The notes: generated by a model not told the origin, from the letters alone. Positions 16,666 through 26,362 are shown, counted from the stretch's first letter. The stretch: 64,000 nt of DNA from Paraburkholderia acidisoli (GCF_009789675.1 NZ_CP046913.1:372001-436000), one strand, 5' to 3'. Translations and numbers: made by a program.

Positions 16666-17352
16666 ATGCAACCCGAACTGAACCTGCCCGCACCGTACAC
16701 GCCGCACGCCGGCTTCGTCACGGCTTTCGCGGCGTGCCGCATGGTCGCGATCGTGCGCGGCATCCAGCCCGCCGAAGCCGCAGAGCACGGCCGCGCGCTC
16801 TACGAGGCGGGCTTTCGCCTGATCGAGGTGCCGCTCAACTCGCCGCAGCCGCTGGACAGCATCGCGGCGATCCGCAAAGTGCTGCCCGCCGACGCGCTCG
16901 TGGGCGCGGGCACCGTGCTCTCGACCGAACGCGTGCGCGACGTGCGCAACGCGGGCGGCGAGCTGATCGTGATGCCGCATGCCGATGTCGACGTGATCCT
17001 CGCCGCGAAGCTGCAAGGGCTCGCCTGCGTGCCGGGCGTCGCCACGCCCACCGAGGCGTTCAGCGCGCTCAAGCACGGCGCCGACGCGCTCAAGATGTTT
17101 CCGGCCGAACAGCTCGGCCCGGCCGTGACGAAGGCGTGGCGCGCCGTGGTGCCGGCCATCGTGCCGCTGCTGCCGGTGGGCGGCGTGACGCCCGACAACA
17201 TGGGGCCGCAGCTCGCGGCGGGCGCGACCGGCTTCGGCCTCGGCTCGGCGCTCTACAAGCCGGGGCAGGACGTGGCGACCACGCGCGCGAACGCCATCGC
17301 TTTCATCGAAGGCTGGAAGCGCACGCACGACGCGCGCGGAGCGCAAAAGTGA
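16666..17352 (+). CDS. dgoA: 2-dehydro-3-deoxy-6-phosphogalactonate aldolase
   Basis: The 228-residue class I aldolase shows the KDPG/KDPGal barrel: RMVAIVRGIQPAEA, the catalytic Glu in IEVPLNSP, GAGTVL, CVPGVATPTEAF, and the Schiff-base Lys143 in LKMFPAE. It cleaves 2-keto-3-deoxy-6-phosphogalactonate to pyruvate and glyceraldehyde 3-phosphate. The VPLNSP form and the pairing with dgoK mark it as the galactonate enzyme; the gluconate-type paralogue eda is at 60029 in the same window. Its stop overlaps the GTG start of the next gene. Confidence 0.94.
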   Translation: MQPELNLPAPYTPHAGFVTAFAACRMVAIVRGIQPAEAAEHGRALYEAGFRLIEVPLNSPQPLDSIAAIRKVLPADALVGAGTVLSTERVRDVRNAGGELIVMPHADVDVILAAKLQGLACVPGVATPTEAFSALKHGADALKMFPAEQLGPAVTKAWRAVVPAIVPLLPVGGVTPDNMGPQLAAGATGFGLGSALYKPGQDVATTRANAIAFIEGWKRTHDARGAQK

Positions 17353-18128
17353 CTCGGCTCGCGGGCAAGGTCGCGCTCGTGACGGGCGCCGGACGCGGCA
17401 TCGGCGCGGCGATCGCGCGCGCGTTCGCGGCCCAGGGCGCGGCGGTCGTGCTCGCGGAACTCGATCTCGCTTTGGGCGAGACCACGGCGCGCGCCATCGC
17501 CGCCGAACACGCGGGCGCGCAGGTGCTCGCGGTAGAGACGGACGTGACGCAGGCCGCCTCGGTGCGCGACGCCGTGGCCCGTGCGGAGCGCGACTTCGGC
17601 GCCGTGGACGTGCTCGTGAACAACGCGGGCATCAACGTGTTCGCCGACCCGCTCACGATGACCGACGACGACTGGCGGCGCTGTTTCGCCGTCGATCTGG
17701 ACGGCGTCTGGAACGGTTGCCGCGCGGTGCTGCCCGGCATGGTCGAGCGGCGCGCGGGCAGCATCGTCAATATCGCGTCCACGCATTCGTTCCAGATCAT
17801 TCCGGGCTGCTTTCCGTATCCGGTGGCGAAGCACGGCGTGATCGGCTTGACGCGCGCGCTCGGTATCGAGTACGCGCCGAAGAACGTGCGCGTGAACGCG
17901 ATCGCGCCGGGCTACATCGAAACGCAGCTCACGCACGACTGGTGGAACGAGCAGCCCGACCCGCAGGCCGCGCGCGACGCGACGCTCGCGTTGCAGCCGA
18001 TGAAGCGTATCGGCCATCCCGACGAAGTGGCGATGACAGCCGTGTTCCTCGCTTCGGACGAAGCGCCGTTCATCAATGCGAGCTGCATCACCATCGACGG
18101 CGGCCGCACGGCGCTGTATCACGATTGA
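17349..18128 (+). CDS. SDR-family oxidoreductase, probable sugar dehydrogenase
   Basis: The 259-residue short-chain dehydrogenase has the NAD(P) motif TGAGRGIGAAIA near the N-terminus, NNAGIN in the middle, and the catalytic Ser (IAST) and YPVAK tetrad. It starts with GTG overlapping the dgoA stop (GTGA), so expression is coupled. In this context it most likely oxidises a sugar or sugar acid of the galactose/arabinose pathway, for example D-galactose to galactonolactone. A second SDR gene at 22030 belongs to the same cluster and could be the actual aldose dehydrogenase, so the exact step is open. It lacks further cofactor-defining residues that I can assign. Confidence 0.85.
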   Translation: MTRLAGKVALVTGAGRGIGAAIARAFAAQGAAVVLAELDLALGETTARAIAAEHAGAQVLAVETDVTQAASVRDAVARAERDFGAVDVLVNNAGINVFADPLTMTDDDWRRCFAVDLDGVWNGCRAVLPGMVERRAGSIVNIASTHSFQIIPGCFPYPVAKHGVIGLTRALGIEYAPKNVRVNAIAPGYIETQLTHDWWNEQPDPQAARDATLALQPMKRIGHPDEVAMTAVFLASDEAPFINASCITIDGGRTALYHD

Positions 18129-18291
18129 CGCTGGAATCAAGCCACATCGACGCCATAAAAAAGTAATTCGCAGCACGAAGGAAAACCGATAACGCAGGAA
18201 TCCGACGACACGCTGGCCGCGCGTTTCGACGGGCAAAAGAAGAGGCGGCCGACACCCTTCCCGTGACTGAAGAAGACAGGAGACTGACAGC

Positions 18292-19293
18292 ATGCAACGA
18301 CGTATCTTTCTGACGCTGGTGGCCGCCGCTGCCACCGCCATGTTCGCGCAAGCGCCCATCGCGCAGGCCGCCGACCCGGTGAAGATCGGCTTTCTCGTGA
18401 AGCAGCCCGAAGAGCCGTGGTTCCAGGACGAGTGGAAGTTCGCCGAAATGGCCGCGAAGGAAAAGGGCTTCACGCTCGTGAAGATCGGCGCGCCCTCGGG
18501 TGAAAAGGTGATGAGCGCGATCGACAACCTCGCCGCGCAAAAGGCGCAGGGCTTCATCATCTGCACGCCGGACGTGAAGCTCGGGCCGGGCATCGTCGCC
18601 AAGGCGAAGGCCGACAACCTCAAGATGATGACGGTGGACGACCGTCTGGTGGACGGCGCGGGCAAGCCGATCGAGTCGGTGCCGCACATGGGCATTTCGG
18701 CTTACAACATCGGCAAGCAGGTGGGCGACGGCATCGCCGCCGAGATCAAGAAGCGCGGCTGGGACATGAAGGACGTGGGCGCGATCGACGTGACCTACGA
18801 ACAGCTGCCCACGGCGCATGACCGCACCAGCGGCGCGACCGACGCGCTGGTGGCCGCGGGCTTCCCGAAGGCCAACATCATCATGGCGCCGCAAGCCAAG
18901 ACCGACACGGAAAACGCCTTCAACGCCGCCAACATCGCGCTGACGAAGAACCCGCAGTTCAAGCACTGGGTGGCTTATGCGCTGAACGACGAGGGCGTGC
19001 TCGGCGCCGTGCGCGCAGCGGAAGGCCGCGGTTTCAAGGCCGACAACATGATCGGCATTGGCATCGGCGGTTCGGACTCGGCGCTCAACGAGTTCAAGAA
19101 GCCGCAACCCACGGGCTTCTACGGCACGGTCATCATCAGCCCGAAGCGTCACGGCGAAGAAACCTCGGACCTGATGTACGCCTGGATCACGCAAGGCAAG
19201 GAACCGCCGAAGCTCACGCTGACGACGGGCATGCTGGCCACGCGCGACAACGTGGAAAGCGTGCGTCAGCAGATGGGTCTCGCTTCGAAGTAA
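18292..19293 (+). CDS. araF: Sugar ABC transporter, periplasmic binding protein (AraF-like)
   Basis: The 333-residue protein has a signal peptide ending at QAPIAQAA and then the periplasmic binding fold VKIGFLVKQPEEPWFQDEWKF, typical of L-arabinose-binding protein AraF, which in E. coli also binds D-galactose. GDGIAAEIKKRGW and IGIGIGGSDSALNEF are further AraF-like segments. It captures the pentose or hexose in the periplasm for the AraGH importer. ACAGGAGA precedes the ATG. A stable hairpin lies after it and before araG, which would help accumulate more binding protein than ATPase. Confidence 0.92.
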   Translation: MQRRIFLTLVAAAATAMFAQAPIAQAADPVKIGFLVKQPEEPWFQDEWKFAEMAAKEKGFTLVKIGAPSGEKVMSAIDNLAAQKAQGFIICTPDVKLGPGIVAKAKADNLKMMTVDDRLVDGAGKPIESVPHMGISAYNIGKQVGDGIAAEIKKRGWDMKDVGAIDVTYEQLPTAHDRTSGATDALVAAGFPKANIIMAPQAKTDTENAFNAANIALTKNPQFKHWVAYALNDEGVLGAVRAAEGRGFKADNMIGIGIGGSDSALNEFKKPQPTGFYGTVIISPKRHGEETSDLMYAWITQGKEPPKLTLTTGMLATRDNVESVRQQMGLASK

Positions 19294-19351
19294 GCGCCTC
19301 GAAACACCGCGTTTCCAGGCAAGTGGTTTGAAGTGTGTTTCCCGCGGCGGG

Positions 19352-19385
19352 GCGGCGGCGCAATCCGGGGTGATTGCGCCGCCGC
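19352..19385 (+). promoter_or_regulatory. Intercistronic stem-loop between araF and araG
   Basis: A 13-bp perfect stem (GCGGCGGCGCAAT/ATTGCGCCGCCGC) with an 8-base loop and no T run. It probably protects the araF mRNA 3' end or attenuates the downstream genes. Confidence 0.6.
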
Positions 19386-19417
19386 GCTCGCGGCGTATCG
19401 AATGAGAGGAAACCGAA

Positions 19418-20929
19418 GTGTCAGCGACACTGCGTTTTGACAATATCGGCAAGGTGTTCCCTGGCGTGCGCGCGCTCGACGGCGTGTCGTTCGACGTGAA
19501 CGCGGGCGAAGTGCATGGCCTCATGGGCGAGAACGGCGCGGGCAAGTCCACGCTGCTGAAGATTCTCGGCGGCGAATATCAGCCCGACTCGGGCCGCATC
19601 CTGATCGACGGCAACGAGACGCGTTTTGCCGACGCCGCCGCGTCGATCGGCGCGGGCATTGCCGTGATCCATCAGGAACTGCAATACGTGCCCGACCTCA
19701 CGGTCATGGAAAACCTGCTGCTCGGCGCGCTGCCCAATTCGCTCGGCTGGGTGAAGCGCCGCGAGGCACGCGCGTTCGTGCGCGAACGGCTCGCCGCGAT
19801 GGGCGTCGATCTCGACCCCGCGGCGAAGCTGCGCAAGCTTTCCATCGCGCAACGCCAGATGGTGGAAATCTGCAAGGCGCTGCTGCGCAACGCGCGCGTG
19901 ATCGCGCTCGACGAGCCCACCAGCTCGCTCTCGCACCGCGAGACCGAAGTGCTGTTCAAGCTCGTGCGCGAACTGCGCGCCGACAACCGCGCGCTCATCT
20001 ACATCTCGCACCGCATGGACGAGATCTACGAGCTGTGCAACGCCTGCACGATCTTCCGCGACGGCCGCAAGATCGCCTCGCACGAGAAGCTCGAAGAGGT
20101 GAAGCGCGAAACGCTCGTGGCCGAGATGGTGGGCCGCGAGATCAGCGACATCTACAACTACGCGCCGCGCGAGCTGGGCAACACGCGCTTCGCGGTGCGC
20201 GGCATCGAAGGCGCGCCGCTCGCGCAGGCCGCGAGCTTCGAGGTGAAGGCGGGCGAGATCGTTGGCTTTTTCGGCCTCGTGGGCGCGGGCCGCAGCGAAC
20301 TGATGCAGTTGATCTACGGCACCCACAAGCGGCGCGCGGGCGAGCTGGAACTGGACGGCAAGGTCATTCGCGTGAAGAGCGCGAGCGACGCGATCCGTCA
20401 CGGCATCGTGCTGTGCCCGGAAGATCGCAAGGAGCAGGGCATCGTGGCGATGGCCACGGTTTCGGAGAACATCAACATCAGTTGCCGCCGCCATTTCCTG
20501 CGCGCGGGCATGTTCCTCGACCGCAAGAAGGAAGCCGAAACGGCGGACCGCTTCATCAAGCTCCTGAAGATCAAGACGCCGAGCCGCCGCCAGAAGATCC
20601 GCTTTCTTTCGGGCGGCAATCAGCAGAAAGCGATTCTGTCGCGCTGGCTCGCCGAGCCGGACCTGAAGGTCGTGATTCTCGACGAGCCCACGCGCGGTAT
20701 CGACGTGGGCGCGAAGCACGAAATCTACAACGTGATCTACCAGCTCGCGCAACGCGGCTGTGCGATCGTGATGGTGTCATCGGAATTGCCGGAAGTGCTG
20801 GGCGTGTCGGACCGCATCGTGGTGATGCGCGAAGGCCGGATTTCGGGTGAGTTGCCGCGTAGCGCGGCGAGCGAACATGCGGTGCTCGATCTCGCGCTGC
20901 CGCAAGGCGCGCAGAAGCGCGCGGCATGA
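19418..20929 (+). CDS. araG: Sugar ABC transporter ATP-binding protein (AraG-like, two ABC domains)
   Basis: The 503-residue protein is a tandem ABC ATPase. The N-terminal domain has Walker [10 protein letters not shown] (residues 38-46), [11 protein letters not shown] and the Walker B region [12 protein letters not shown]. The C-terminal domain has the degenerate Walker [13 protein letters not shown], the signature LSGGNQQK and [15 protein letters not shown]. This layout is that of sugar importers AraG/RbsA/MglA. It powers uptake through AraH. The start codon is GTG with AGAGGAAA upstream. It overlaps the possible first start of araH. Confidence 0.94.
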   Translation: MSATLRFDNIGKVFPGVRALDGVSFDVNAGEVHGLMGENGAGKSTLLKILGGEYQPDSGRILIDGNETRFADAAASIGAGIAVIHQELQYVPDLTVMENLLLGALPNSLGWVKRREARAFVRERLAAMGVDLDPAAKLRKLSIAQRQMVEICKALLRNARVIALDEPTSSLSHRETEVLFKLVRELRADNRALIYISHRMDEIYELCNACTIFRDGRKIASHEKLEEVKRETLVAEMVGREISDIYNYAPRELGNTRFAVRGIEGAPLAQAASFEVKAGEIVGFFGLVGAGRSELMQLIYGTHKRRAGELELDGKVIRVKSASDAIRHGIVLCPEDRKEQGIVAMATVSENINISCRRHFLRAGMFLDRKKEAETADRFIKLLKIKTPSRRQKIRFLSGGNQQKAILSRWLAEPDLKVVILDEPTRGIDVGAKHEIYNVIYQLAQRGCAIVMVSSELPEVLGVSDRIVVMREGRISGELPRSAASEHAVLDLALPQGAQKRAA

Positions 20930-20952
20930 CGCAACGGGGAGGAGTCAAGGAA

Positions 20953-21987
20953 ATGCAACGAGAGAATCTGGCGGCGGATGCCGCCGACGCAGCCAAGAGC
21001 GTCGCGCACAGCGCAGCGGAAGCGCTTATTCCGCAAAAGTCCGACAAGCAGAAGTGGTGGCAGCAGATCACCGAGTACAGCCTCATCGTGATCTTCGCGG
21101 TGATGTTCATCGTGATGTCGCTGACGGTGGATCACTTCTTCTCCGTCGAGAACATGCTCGGTCTCGCGCTGTCGGTTTCGCAGATCGGCATGGTCGCCTG
21201 CACGATGATGTTCTGTCTCGCCTCGCGCGACTTCGACCTTTCGGTGGGGTCAACGGTCGCGTTCGCGGGCGTGCTCTGCGCGATGGTGCTCAACGCCACC
21301 AATAACACGTTCATCGCGATCGTGGCGGCGGTGGCGGCGGGCGCGGCCATCGGCTTCGTGAACGGCGCGGTGATCGCGTACCTGCGCATCAACGCGCTGA
21401 TCACCACGCTCGCGACGATGGAAATCGTGCGCGGCCTCGGCTTTATCGTCTCGCACGGTCAGGCCGTGGGGGTTTCGTCCGACACCTTCATCGCCATGGG
21501 CACGATGGCCTTCTTCGGCGTGCAAATGCCGATCTGGGTCACGCTCATCTGCTTCATCGTGTTCGGCGTGATGCTCAATCAAACCGTGTACGGCCGCAAC
21601 ACGCTGGCGATCGGCGGCAATCCGGAAGCCTCGCGTCTCGCCGGTATCAAGGTCGAGCGCACGCGCGTGTGGATCTTCCTGATCCAGGGCGCGGTCACGG
21701 CGCTCGCGGGTGTGATTCTGGCGGCGCGCATCACCTCGGGCCAGCCGAACGCGGCCGAAGGCTTCGAGCTGAACGTGATCTCGGCGTGCGTGCTGGGCGG
21801 CGTTTCGCTGCTGGGCGGCCGCGCGACCATCTCGGGCGTGGTGATCGGCGTGCTGATCATGGGCACGGTCGAGAACGTCATGAACCTGCTCAATATCGAC
21901 GCGTTCTACCAGTACCTCGTGCGCGGCGCGATCCTGCTGGCGGCGGTGCTGCTCGACCAGTTGAAGAACCGCGGTTCGCGCGACTGA
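20953..21987 (+). CDS. araH: Sugar ABC transporter permease (AraH-like)
   Basis: The permease of about 344 residues has eight or more hydrophobic segments and the AraH/RbsC-type motifs RDFDLSVGSTVAFAG, GAAIGFVNGAVIAYLRINALITTLATMEIVRG and GGNPEASRLAGIKVER. It forms the inner-membrane channel of the AraFGH importer. I chose the ATG at 20953 because GGGGAGGAG lies 8 bases upstream; an in-frame ATG at 20926 overlaps the araG stop (ATGA) and would add nine residues. The soluble N-terminal 40 residues before the first membrane segment are a common feature of this subgroup. Confidence 0.92.
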   Translation: MQRENLAADAADAAKSVAHSAAEALIPQKSDKQKWWQQITEYSLIVIFAVMFIVMSLTVDHFFSVENMLGLALSVSQIGMVACTMMFCLASRDFDLSVGSTVAFAGVLCAMVLNATNNTFIAIVAAVAAGAAIGFVNGAVIAYLRINALITTLATMEIVRGLGFIVSHGQAVGVSSDTFIAMGTMAFFGVQMPIWVTLICFIVFGVMLNQTVYGRNTLAIGGNPEASRLAGIKVERTRVWIFLIQGAVTALAGVILAARITSGQPNAAEGFELNVISACVLGGVSLLGGRATISGVVIGVLIMGTVENVMNLLNIDAFYQYLVRGAILLAAVLLDQLKNRGSRD

Positions 21988-22029
21988 TCCGGTTAAAAGC
22001 CGCCGATCCCACCTTGAGGAGTTGAGCTT

Positions 22030-22830
22030 ATGTCGTCCCCGGCTAACGCTACCGCGCATCACGCGCATGAGAACTACGCGCGCTACCCGAGCCTCGTCGA
22101 CCGCGTCGTGCTGATCACGGGCGGCGCGACCGGTATCGGCGCGTCGTTCGTCGAGCACTTCGCCGCGCAAGGCGCGCGCGTCGCGTTCTTCGACATCGAC
22201 GCGAGCGCGGGCCAGGCGCTCGCCGACGAACTCGGCGACTCGCGTCACAAGCCGCTGTTCGCCACGGTCGATCTCACCGACATCGGCGCGTTGCGCGCCG
22301 CCATCGCCGACGTGAAAGCCGCGCTCGGCCCGATCCAGGTGCTCGTGAACAACGCGGCCAACGACAAGCGTCACACGCTGGCCTCGGTCACGCCCGAGTC
22401 GTTCGACGCGGGCGTGGCGGTGAACCTTCGCCATCAACTGTTCGCGGCGCAAGCCGTGGCGGAAGACATGAAAGCGGCGCGCGCGGGCTCGATCATCAAT
22501 CTGGGTTCGATCAGCTGGATGCTCAAGCAGGCGGAAATGCCGGTCTACACGATGAGCAAGTCGGCGGTGCAAGGCTTGACGCGCGGCCTCGCGAAAGACC
22601 TGGGCGCGCATGGCATCCGCGTGAACACGCTCGTGCCGGGCTGGGTGATGACCGAGAAGCAGCGCCGCCTGTGGCTCGACGACGAAGGCCGCGCGAACAT
22701 CAAGCGCGGCCAGTGCATCGGCGAGGAGCTGCTGCCCGCCGACCTCGCGCGCATGGCGCTGTTCCTCGCCGCCGACGACAGCCGCATGATCACGGCGCAG
22801 GACGTGGTGGTCGACGGAGGCTGGGCATGA
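22030..22830 (+). CDS. SDR-family sugar 1-dehydrogenase (xylose/galactose/arabinose dehydrogenase-like)
   Basis: The 266-residue short-chain dehydrogenase has TGGATGIG, then NNAANDKRHTLASVTPESFD and VNLRHQLFAAQAV, with catalytic Ser (GSISW) and YTMSK. The NN.AND.RH and VNLRH..F..QAV segments recall the Caulobacter D-xylose dehydrogenase group, so it likely oxidises an aldose at C1 to its lactone using NAD(P). The gene for an SMP-30 lactonase overlaps its stop (ATGA), which fits the next step. TTGAGGAG precedes the ATG. The exact sugar cannot be told from the sequence; galactose or arabinose fit the neighbours best. Confidence 0.9.
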   Translation: MSSPANATAHHAHENYARYPSLVDRVVLITGGATGIGASFVEHFAAQGARVAFFDIDASAGQALADELGDSRHKPLFATVDLTDIGALRAAIADVKAALGPIQVLVNNAANDKRHTLASVTPESFDAGVAVNLRHQLFAAQAVAEDMKAARAGSIINLGSISWMLKQAEMPVYTMSKSAVQGLTRGLAKDLGAHGIRVNTLVPGWVMTEKQRRLWLDDEGRANIKRGQCIGEELLPADLARMALFLAADDSRMITAQDVVVDGGWA

Positions 22831-23759
22831 GCGCGCCGCGCGAAACGCAAGGCGAGGACGTTGCCGGACTGCTCGTGCCCGTGCAGTGCGAACTGGGCGA
22901 AGGGGCGACGTGGTGCGCGCGCAGCGGCCGGCTCTACTGGACCGATATCGAAGGCAAACGCCTGTTCCGTTACGACGCGCAGGCTTCGGGCGAGCAGCCG
23001 CAAACGTGGACGATGCCCGAGCGTCTCGCGTGCTTCGCGCTGTGCGAGGACCCAAACACGCTGCTGCTCGGGCTCGAATCGCGGCTCGCGTTCTTCGACC
23101 TGGCAACGGGCGAGATCGAGAGCATCGTGGAAGTCGAGCCGGGCGTGCCCACGCGCCTGAACGACGGCCGCTGCGACCGCCAGGGCCGCTTCGTGTTCGG
23201 CACGAAATACGAAGGCGCGCCGATGCAGGCGATCGGCGGGTTCTACCGGCTGAATCACGATCTCACGCTGGAGCGCCTGCCGCTGCCCGCGCCCGCGATC
23301 TCGAACAGCATTGCGTTCAGCCCCGACGGCGCGACGATGTACTTTTGCGACACGCTCACGGGCGAGATCCAGGCATGCGACTACGGCGCCGACGGGACGA
23401 TTGCTAACGCTCGCTGCTTCGTGAAGCTCACGGACCCAACCGGCGGCCCCGATGGCTCGACGGTGGACGCGGAAGGCGGCCTCTGGAATGCGCAATGGGG
23501 CGGCGCGCGCGTGGTGCGCTACGGCGCCGATGGCGTGGAAACGGCGCGCGTAAACATTCCCACAGCGCAGCCAAGCTGCGTTACCCTCGGCGGTGCGTTG
23601 CTGGACACCCTTTACGTGACGAGTGCGCGCGCGGAAATGAGCGACGAAGCGCTCGCGCGCGAACCGCAGGCGGGCGGCGTGTTCGCGGCCCACGTGGCGC
23701 ACACGGGCCTTACCGAGCCGCTGTTTGCGGGGCGCCGGAGCGAGTCGCGTAACGCGTAA
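22827..23759 (+). CDS. SMP-30/gluconolactonase family sugar lactonase
   Basis: The 310-residue six-bladed propeller protein shows the SMP-30/LRE motifs: CELGEGATWCARSGRLYWTDIEG (metal-binding Glu in LGEG), RLNDGRCDRQGRFVFGTK, ISNSIAFSPDGATMYFCDT and DGSTVDAEGGLWNA. It hydrolyses the aldonolactone made by the sugar dehydrogenase to the aldonic acid. Its start overlaps the stop of the SDR gene as ATGA, indicating coupled translation. It ends the compact part of the operon; the epimerase gene lies 324 bases on. Confidence 0.92.
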   Translation: MSAPRETQGEDVAGLLVPVQCELGEGATWCARSGRLYWTDIEGKRLFRYDAQASGEQPQTWTMPERLACFALCEDPNTLLLGLESRLAFFDLATGEIESIVEVEPGVPTRLNDGRCDRQGRFVFGTKYEGAPMQAIGGFYRLNHDLTLERLPLPAPAISNSIAFSPDGATMYFCDTLTGEIQACDYGADGTIANARCFVKLTDPTGGPDGSTVDAEGGLWNAQWGGARVVRYGADGVETARVNIPTAQPSCVTLGGALLDTLYVTSARAEMSDEALAREPQAGGVFAAHVAHTGLTEPLFAGRRSESRNA

Positions 23760-24083
23760 CGCGTGATGGGCGGTTGGCACGCGGGTTGACAAACGGTTAG
23801 CAAACTTCGTCAGCAGGACGAAGCAAATGCCGTGAGCGGTGCGCAGGGGCGGCATTGTCGTTGGCCGTTGCCCATCGTGGTTTAGCGTTGTCATCGGGCA
23901 ACACGAAGGTCCGCCAGGACAAACCGCAGTTGCCAGTTCAAAGCGTCATCGAGTAGAAGGGCGAACACAAGAAGCGGCCACGCGCGCGTGCACGCATCGC
24001 GCACCCGAGCGGCAAGGCCACCCGTGAGCCGCCTTGAACCCGTCAAGGCGGCAATCCAAGACTTGCCTCTCGAGGAGCCTCTC
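23760..24083. other. Intergenic region before the aldose epimerase gene
   Basis: No gene is seen. Two inverted repeats occur: GTTGCCC/GGGCAAC (23867-23902) and a perfect 10-bp hairpin GCCGCCTTGA/TCAAGGCGGC (24028-24052) ending 31 bases before the epimerase ATG. No clear promoter was found. Confidence 0.4.
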
Positions 24084-25268
24084 ATGAGCGTCGCGAATTC
24101 CGCTGTGCGTCGATCGAATCCTTCCTCCACACCTTCTCTCAACGCCGCGAGCGCGCCCGCAGCCAATCAGGCTGCCGGTGGCGCCGCGCCTGTCTCACCC
24201 GCCGCGGCCGCGCGGCGCGCGCGGCTCGAAGCGGCCACGCATCCGGTCATGCCGGGGCCGAGCACCTCGGCGGTCGCGATCGGCGCGGCAGGCGTGAGCG
24301 ACGTGGCCTGCGTGACGCTCGCCAACGCCTACTTGCGCCTCGACGTCGCGCCGCAACTGGGCGGCGGCATCACGCGCTTCGACTGGCGCAGCGAAGGCGT
24401 GCTCGAACCCGTGTTCCGCCGCTGCGAGCACGTGAGCGCGCGCATGGACCCGAACGAACTCGCGTGCTACCCGTTGCTGCCGTATTCGAACCGGATCGGC
24501 GACGGGCGCTTCCACTTCGGCGGCCGCGACATCGAAATTCCGCGCAATCGCGCCGGCGAACCCATGCCGATTCACGGCGACGGCTGGCTCGCGCCGTGGA
24601 CCGTCGAAAGCGCCGATCGCGAAAACGTGCGTCTCGTGCTCGATCGCAGCAATGGCGAGCCGTACGCGTTCCGCGCGGCGCTGGGCTACGCGCTCGACGG
24701 CGCCACGCTGGCGATGACGCTCGAAGTGGAGAACACGGGCCGCGACGCGCTGCCGTTCGGTCTGGGCGTGCACCCGTTCCTCGCGCGCGACACGAGCACG
24801 GAACTCTCCGCACCCGCGAGCGGCCTGTGGCTTTCCGGCGACGACTGGCTGCCCAAACGCCACGTGCCCGCGCCGCCCGCGTGGCAGTTCGGCGTGGCGT
24901 ATCCGCTGCCGGAACAGCTCGTCAATCATGCGTTCAGCGGCTGGAGCGGGCGCGCGGCCGTGGTGTGGGAGCGCAAGCGGCTCTCGCTTTCCATTTGCGC
25001 GAACACGGATTACTACGTGCTCTACACGCCGCCGGGCAAGGACTTCTTCTGCTTCGAGCCCGTCGATCACCCGATCAATGCCGTGAACCTGCGCGGCGGC
25101 GGCGACGCCAACGGCATGACCGTGCTCGCGCACGGCGAGCGGCTCGTGCGGCGTTTCTCATTCACGGTGGAGCGCATGGACATGCGGGCGGCGGCGAACC
25201 CGCACCGCGCGGGCGCACGGGGCCGCAACGGTGCGCGGGGCGGGAAGGGCGCGCGGGCGCGGGCCTAA
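24084..25268 (+). CDS. Aldose 1-epimerase family protein
   Basis: The 394-residue protein has a disordered Ala/Pro/Ser-rich N-terminal stretch of about 75 residues, then a galactose-mutarotase-like beta-sandwich: LGGGITRFDWRSEGVLEPVF, CYPLLPYSNRIGDGRF, the catalytic His region IHGDGWLAPW, GVHPF, and a late Glu in FCFEPVDHPINAVNLRGG. It likely interconverts sugar anomers for the dehydrogenase or transporter of the cluster. CGAGGAG precedes the chosen ATG. The C-terminus is a short Arg/Gly-rich basic tail. The N-terminal extension does not look like a signal peptide. Confidence 0.88.
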   Translation: MSVANSAVRRSNPSSTPSLNAASAPAANQAAGGAAPVSPAAAARRARLEAATHPVMPGPSTSAVAIGAAGVSDVACVTLANAYLRLDVAPQLGGGITRFDWRSEGVLEPVFRRCEHVSARMDPNELACYPLLPYSNRIGDGRFHFGGRDIEIPRNRAGEPMPIHGDGWLAPWTVESADRENVRLVLDRSNGEPYAFRAALGYALDGATLAMTLEVENTGRDALPFGLGVHPFLARDTSTELSAPASGLWLSGDDWLPKRHVPAPPAWQFGVAYPLPEQLVNHAFSGWSGRAAVVWERKRLSLSICANTDYYVLYTPPGKDFFCFEPVDHPINAVNLRGGGDANGMTVLAHGERLVRRFSFTVERMDMRAAANPHRAGARGRNGARGGKGARARA

Positions 25269-25290
25269 GCGGGCCTAAGCGGGCCTAAGC
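25261..25290 (+). repeat. Three exact copies of CGGGCCTAAG over the epimerase stop
   Basis: A 10-bp unit is repeated three times in tandem; the first copy supplies the TAA stop. It sits just before the terminator. Confidence 0.7.
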
Positions 25291-25315
25291 GGGCGCTTCT
25301 CGTTTGAGCCATCCG

Positions 25316-25340
25316 AAAAGGCGCGTGAGCGCCTTTTTTT
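25316..25340 (+). terminator. Terminator of the sugar cluster
   Basis: A 9-bp stem AAAAGGCGC/GCGCCTTTT with a GTGA loop and seven T follows the epimerase gene. Confidence 0.85.
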
Positions 25341-25546
25341 GCCGATCGACATTGCAGCAAAGCGTTCTGGCCCGTTATTCATGGCGCCGCGCACGGCAAG
25401 GCGTTCGTGTGCGGATTTCGCCAGGGGCTCGGTCAGCGCCATGCGCGGCGCGCCACGGACGCCCGCACGACCCGCCATCCCAAGGCGGGTAAAATACGCG
25501 CCGTTTCCTTATCCTGCAAACGCGCGGCCCGCCGCAAGCCCTCACC

Positions 25547-26362
25547 ATGACCTCTTTCATTCAGACCCTCGGCGCCGCCTGGCAGCGCACCGGCTCGCTG
25601 CTGTGCGTGGGCCTCGACCCCGAACCGACAAAATTCCCGGCTGCGCTCAATGGCCGCAGCGACGCGATCTTCGAGTTTTGCCGCGAGATCGTCGATGCCA
25701 CGGCGCCCTATGCGTGCTCGTTCAAGCCGCAGATCGCCTATTTCGCCGCGCACCGCGCCGAAGACCAGCTCGAAGCGCTGATCGCGCACGTTCACGAGAA
25801 GCATCCCGGCCTGCCCGTGATTCTCGACGCCAAGCGCGGCGACATCGGCAGCACGGCGGAACAGTACGCGCGCGAAGCCTTCGAGCGCTTCCAGGCCGAT
25901 GCCGTGACGGTCAACCCGTACATGGGTTTCGATTCGATCGAGCCGTGGCTCGAGCACAAGGGCAAAGGCGTGATCGTGCTGTGCCGTACCTCGAACCCCG
26001 GCGGTTCGGATCTTCAGTTTCTTGACACCGCGGGCCGCCCGCTTTATCAGGTCGTGGCGGATCTCGCGGCCAACACATGGAACGCCAGCGGCGAACTCGG
26101 CCTCGTGGTGGGTGCGACGTTCCCGAAGGAAATCGAAACGGTGCGCGGCATTGTCGGCGACATGCCGTTGCTGATTCCGGGCATTGGCGCGCAGGGCGGC
26201 GACGTGGAGGCCACCGTCAAGGCGGGCCGCACCGCGAACGGCACCGGCATGCTCGTCAACTCGTCGCGCGCGATCATTTACGCGAGCAAGGGCGAGGACT
26301 ACGCGCAGGCGGCCGCAACGGCTGCACGGAACACGCGCGACACGATTAACGCGTTCCGCTAA
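25547..26362 (+). CDS. pyrF: Orotidine 5'-phosphate decarboxylase
   Basis: The 271-residue enzyme is the longer, type 2 form of OMP decarboxylase. It has [14 protein letters not shown] near the N-terminus, SFKPQIAYF, the catalytic cluster [15 protein letters not shown] (Asp94, Lys96, Asp99), and the phosphate-binding [10 protein letters not shown]. It makes UMP in the last step of pyrimidine synthesis. A TAAAAT -10-like hexamer at 25490-25495 lies 52 bases upstream. It is a single-gene unit between the sugar cluster and the adhesin region. Confidence 0.96.
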   Translation: MTSFIQTLGAAWQRTGSLLCVGLDPEPTKFPAALNGRSDAIFEFCREIVDATAPYACSFKPQIAYFAAHRAEDQLEALIAHVHEKHPGLPVILDAKRGDIGSTAEQYAREAFERFQADAVTVNPYMGFDSIEPWLEHKGKGVIVLCRTSNPGGSDLQFLDTAGRPLYQVVADLAANTWNASGELGLVVGATFPKEIETVRGIVGDMPLLIPGIGAQGGDVEATVKAGRTANGTGMLVNSSRAIIYASKGEDYAQAAATAARNTRDTINAFR

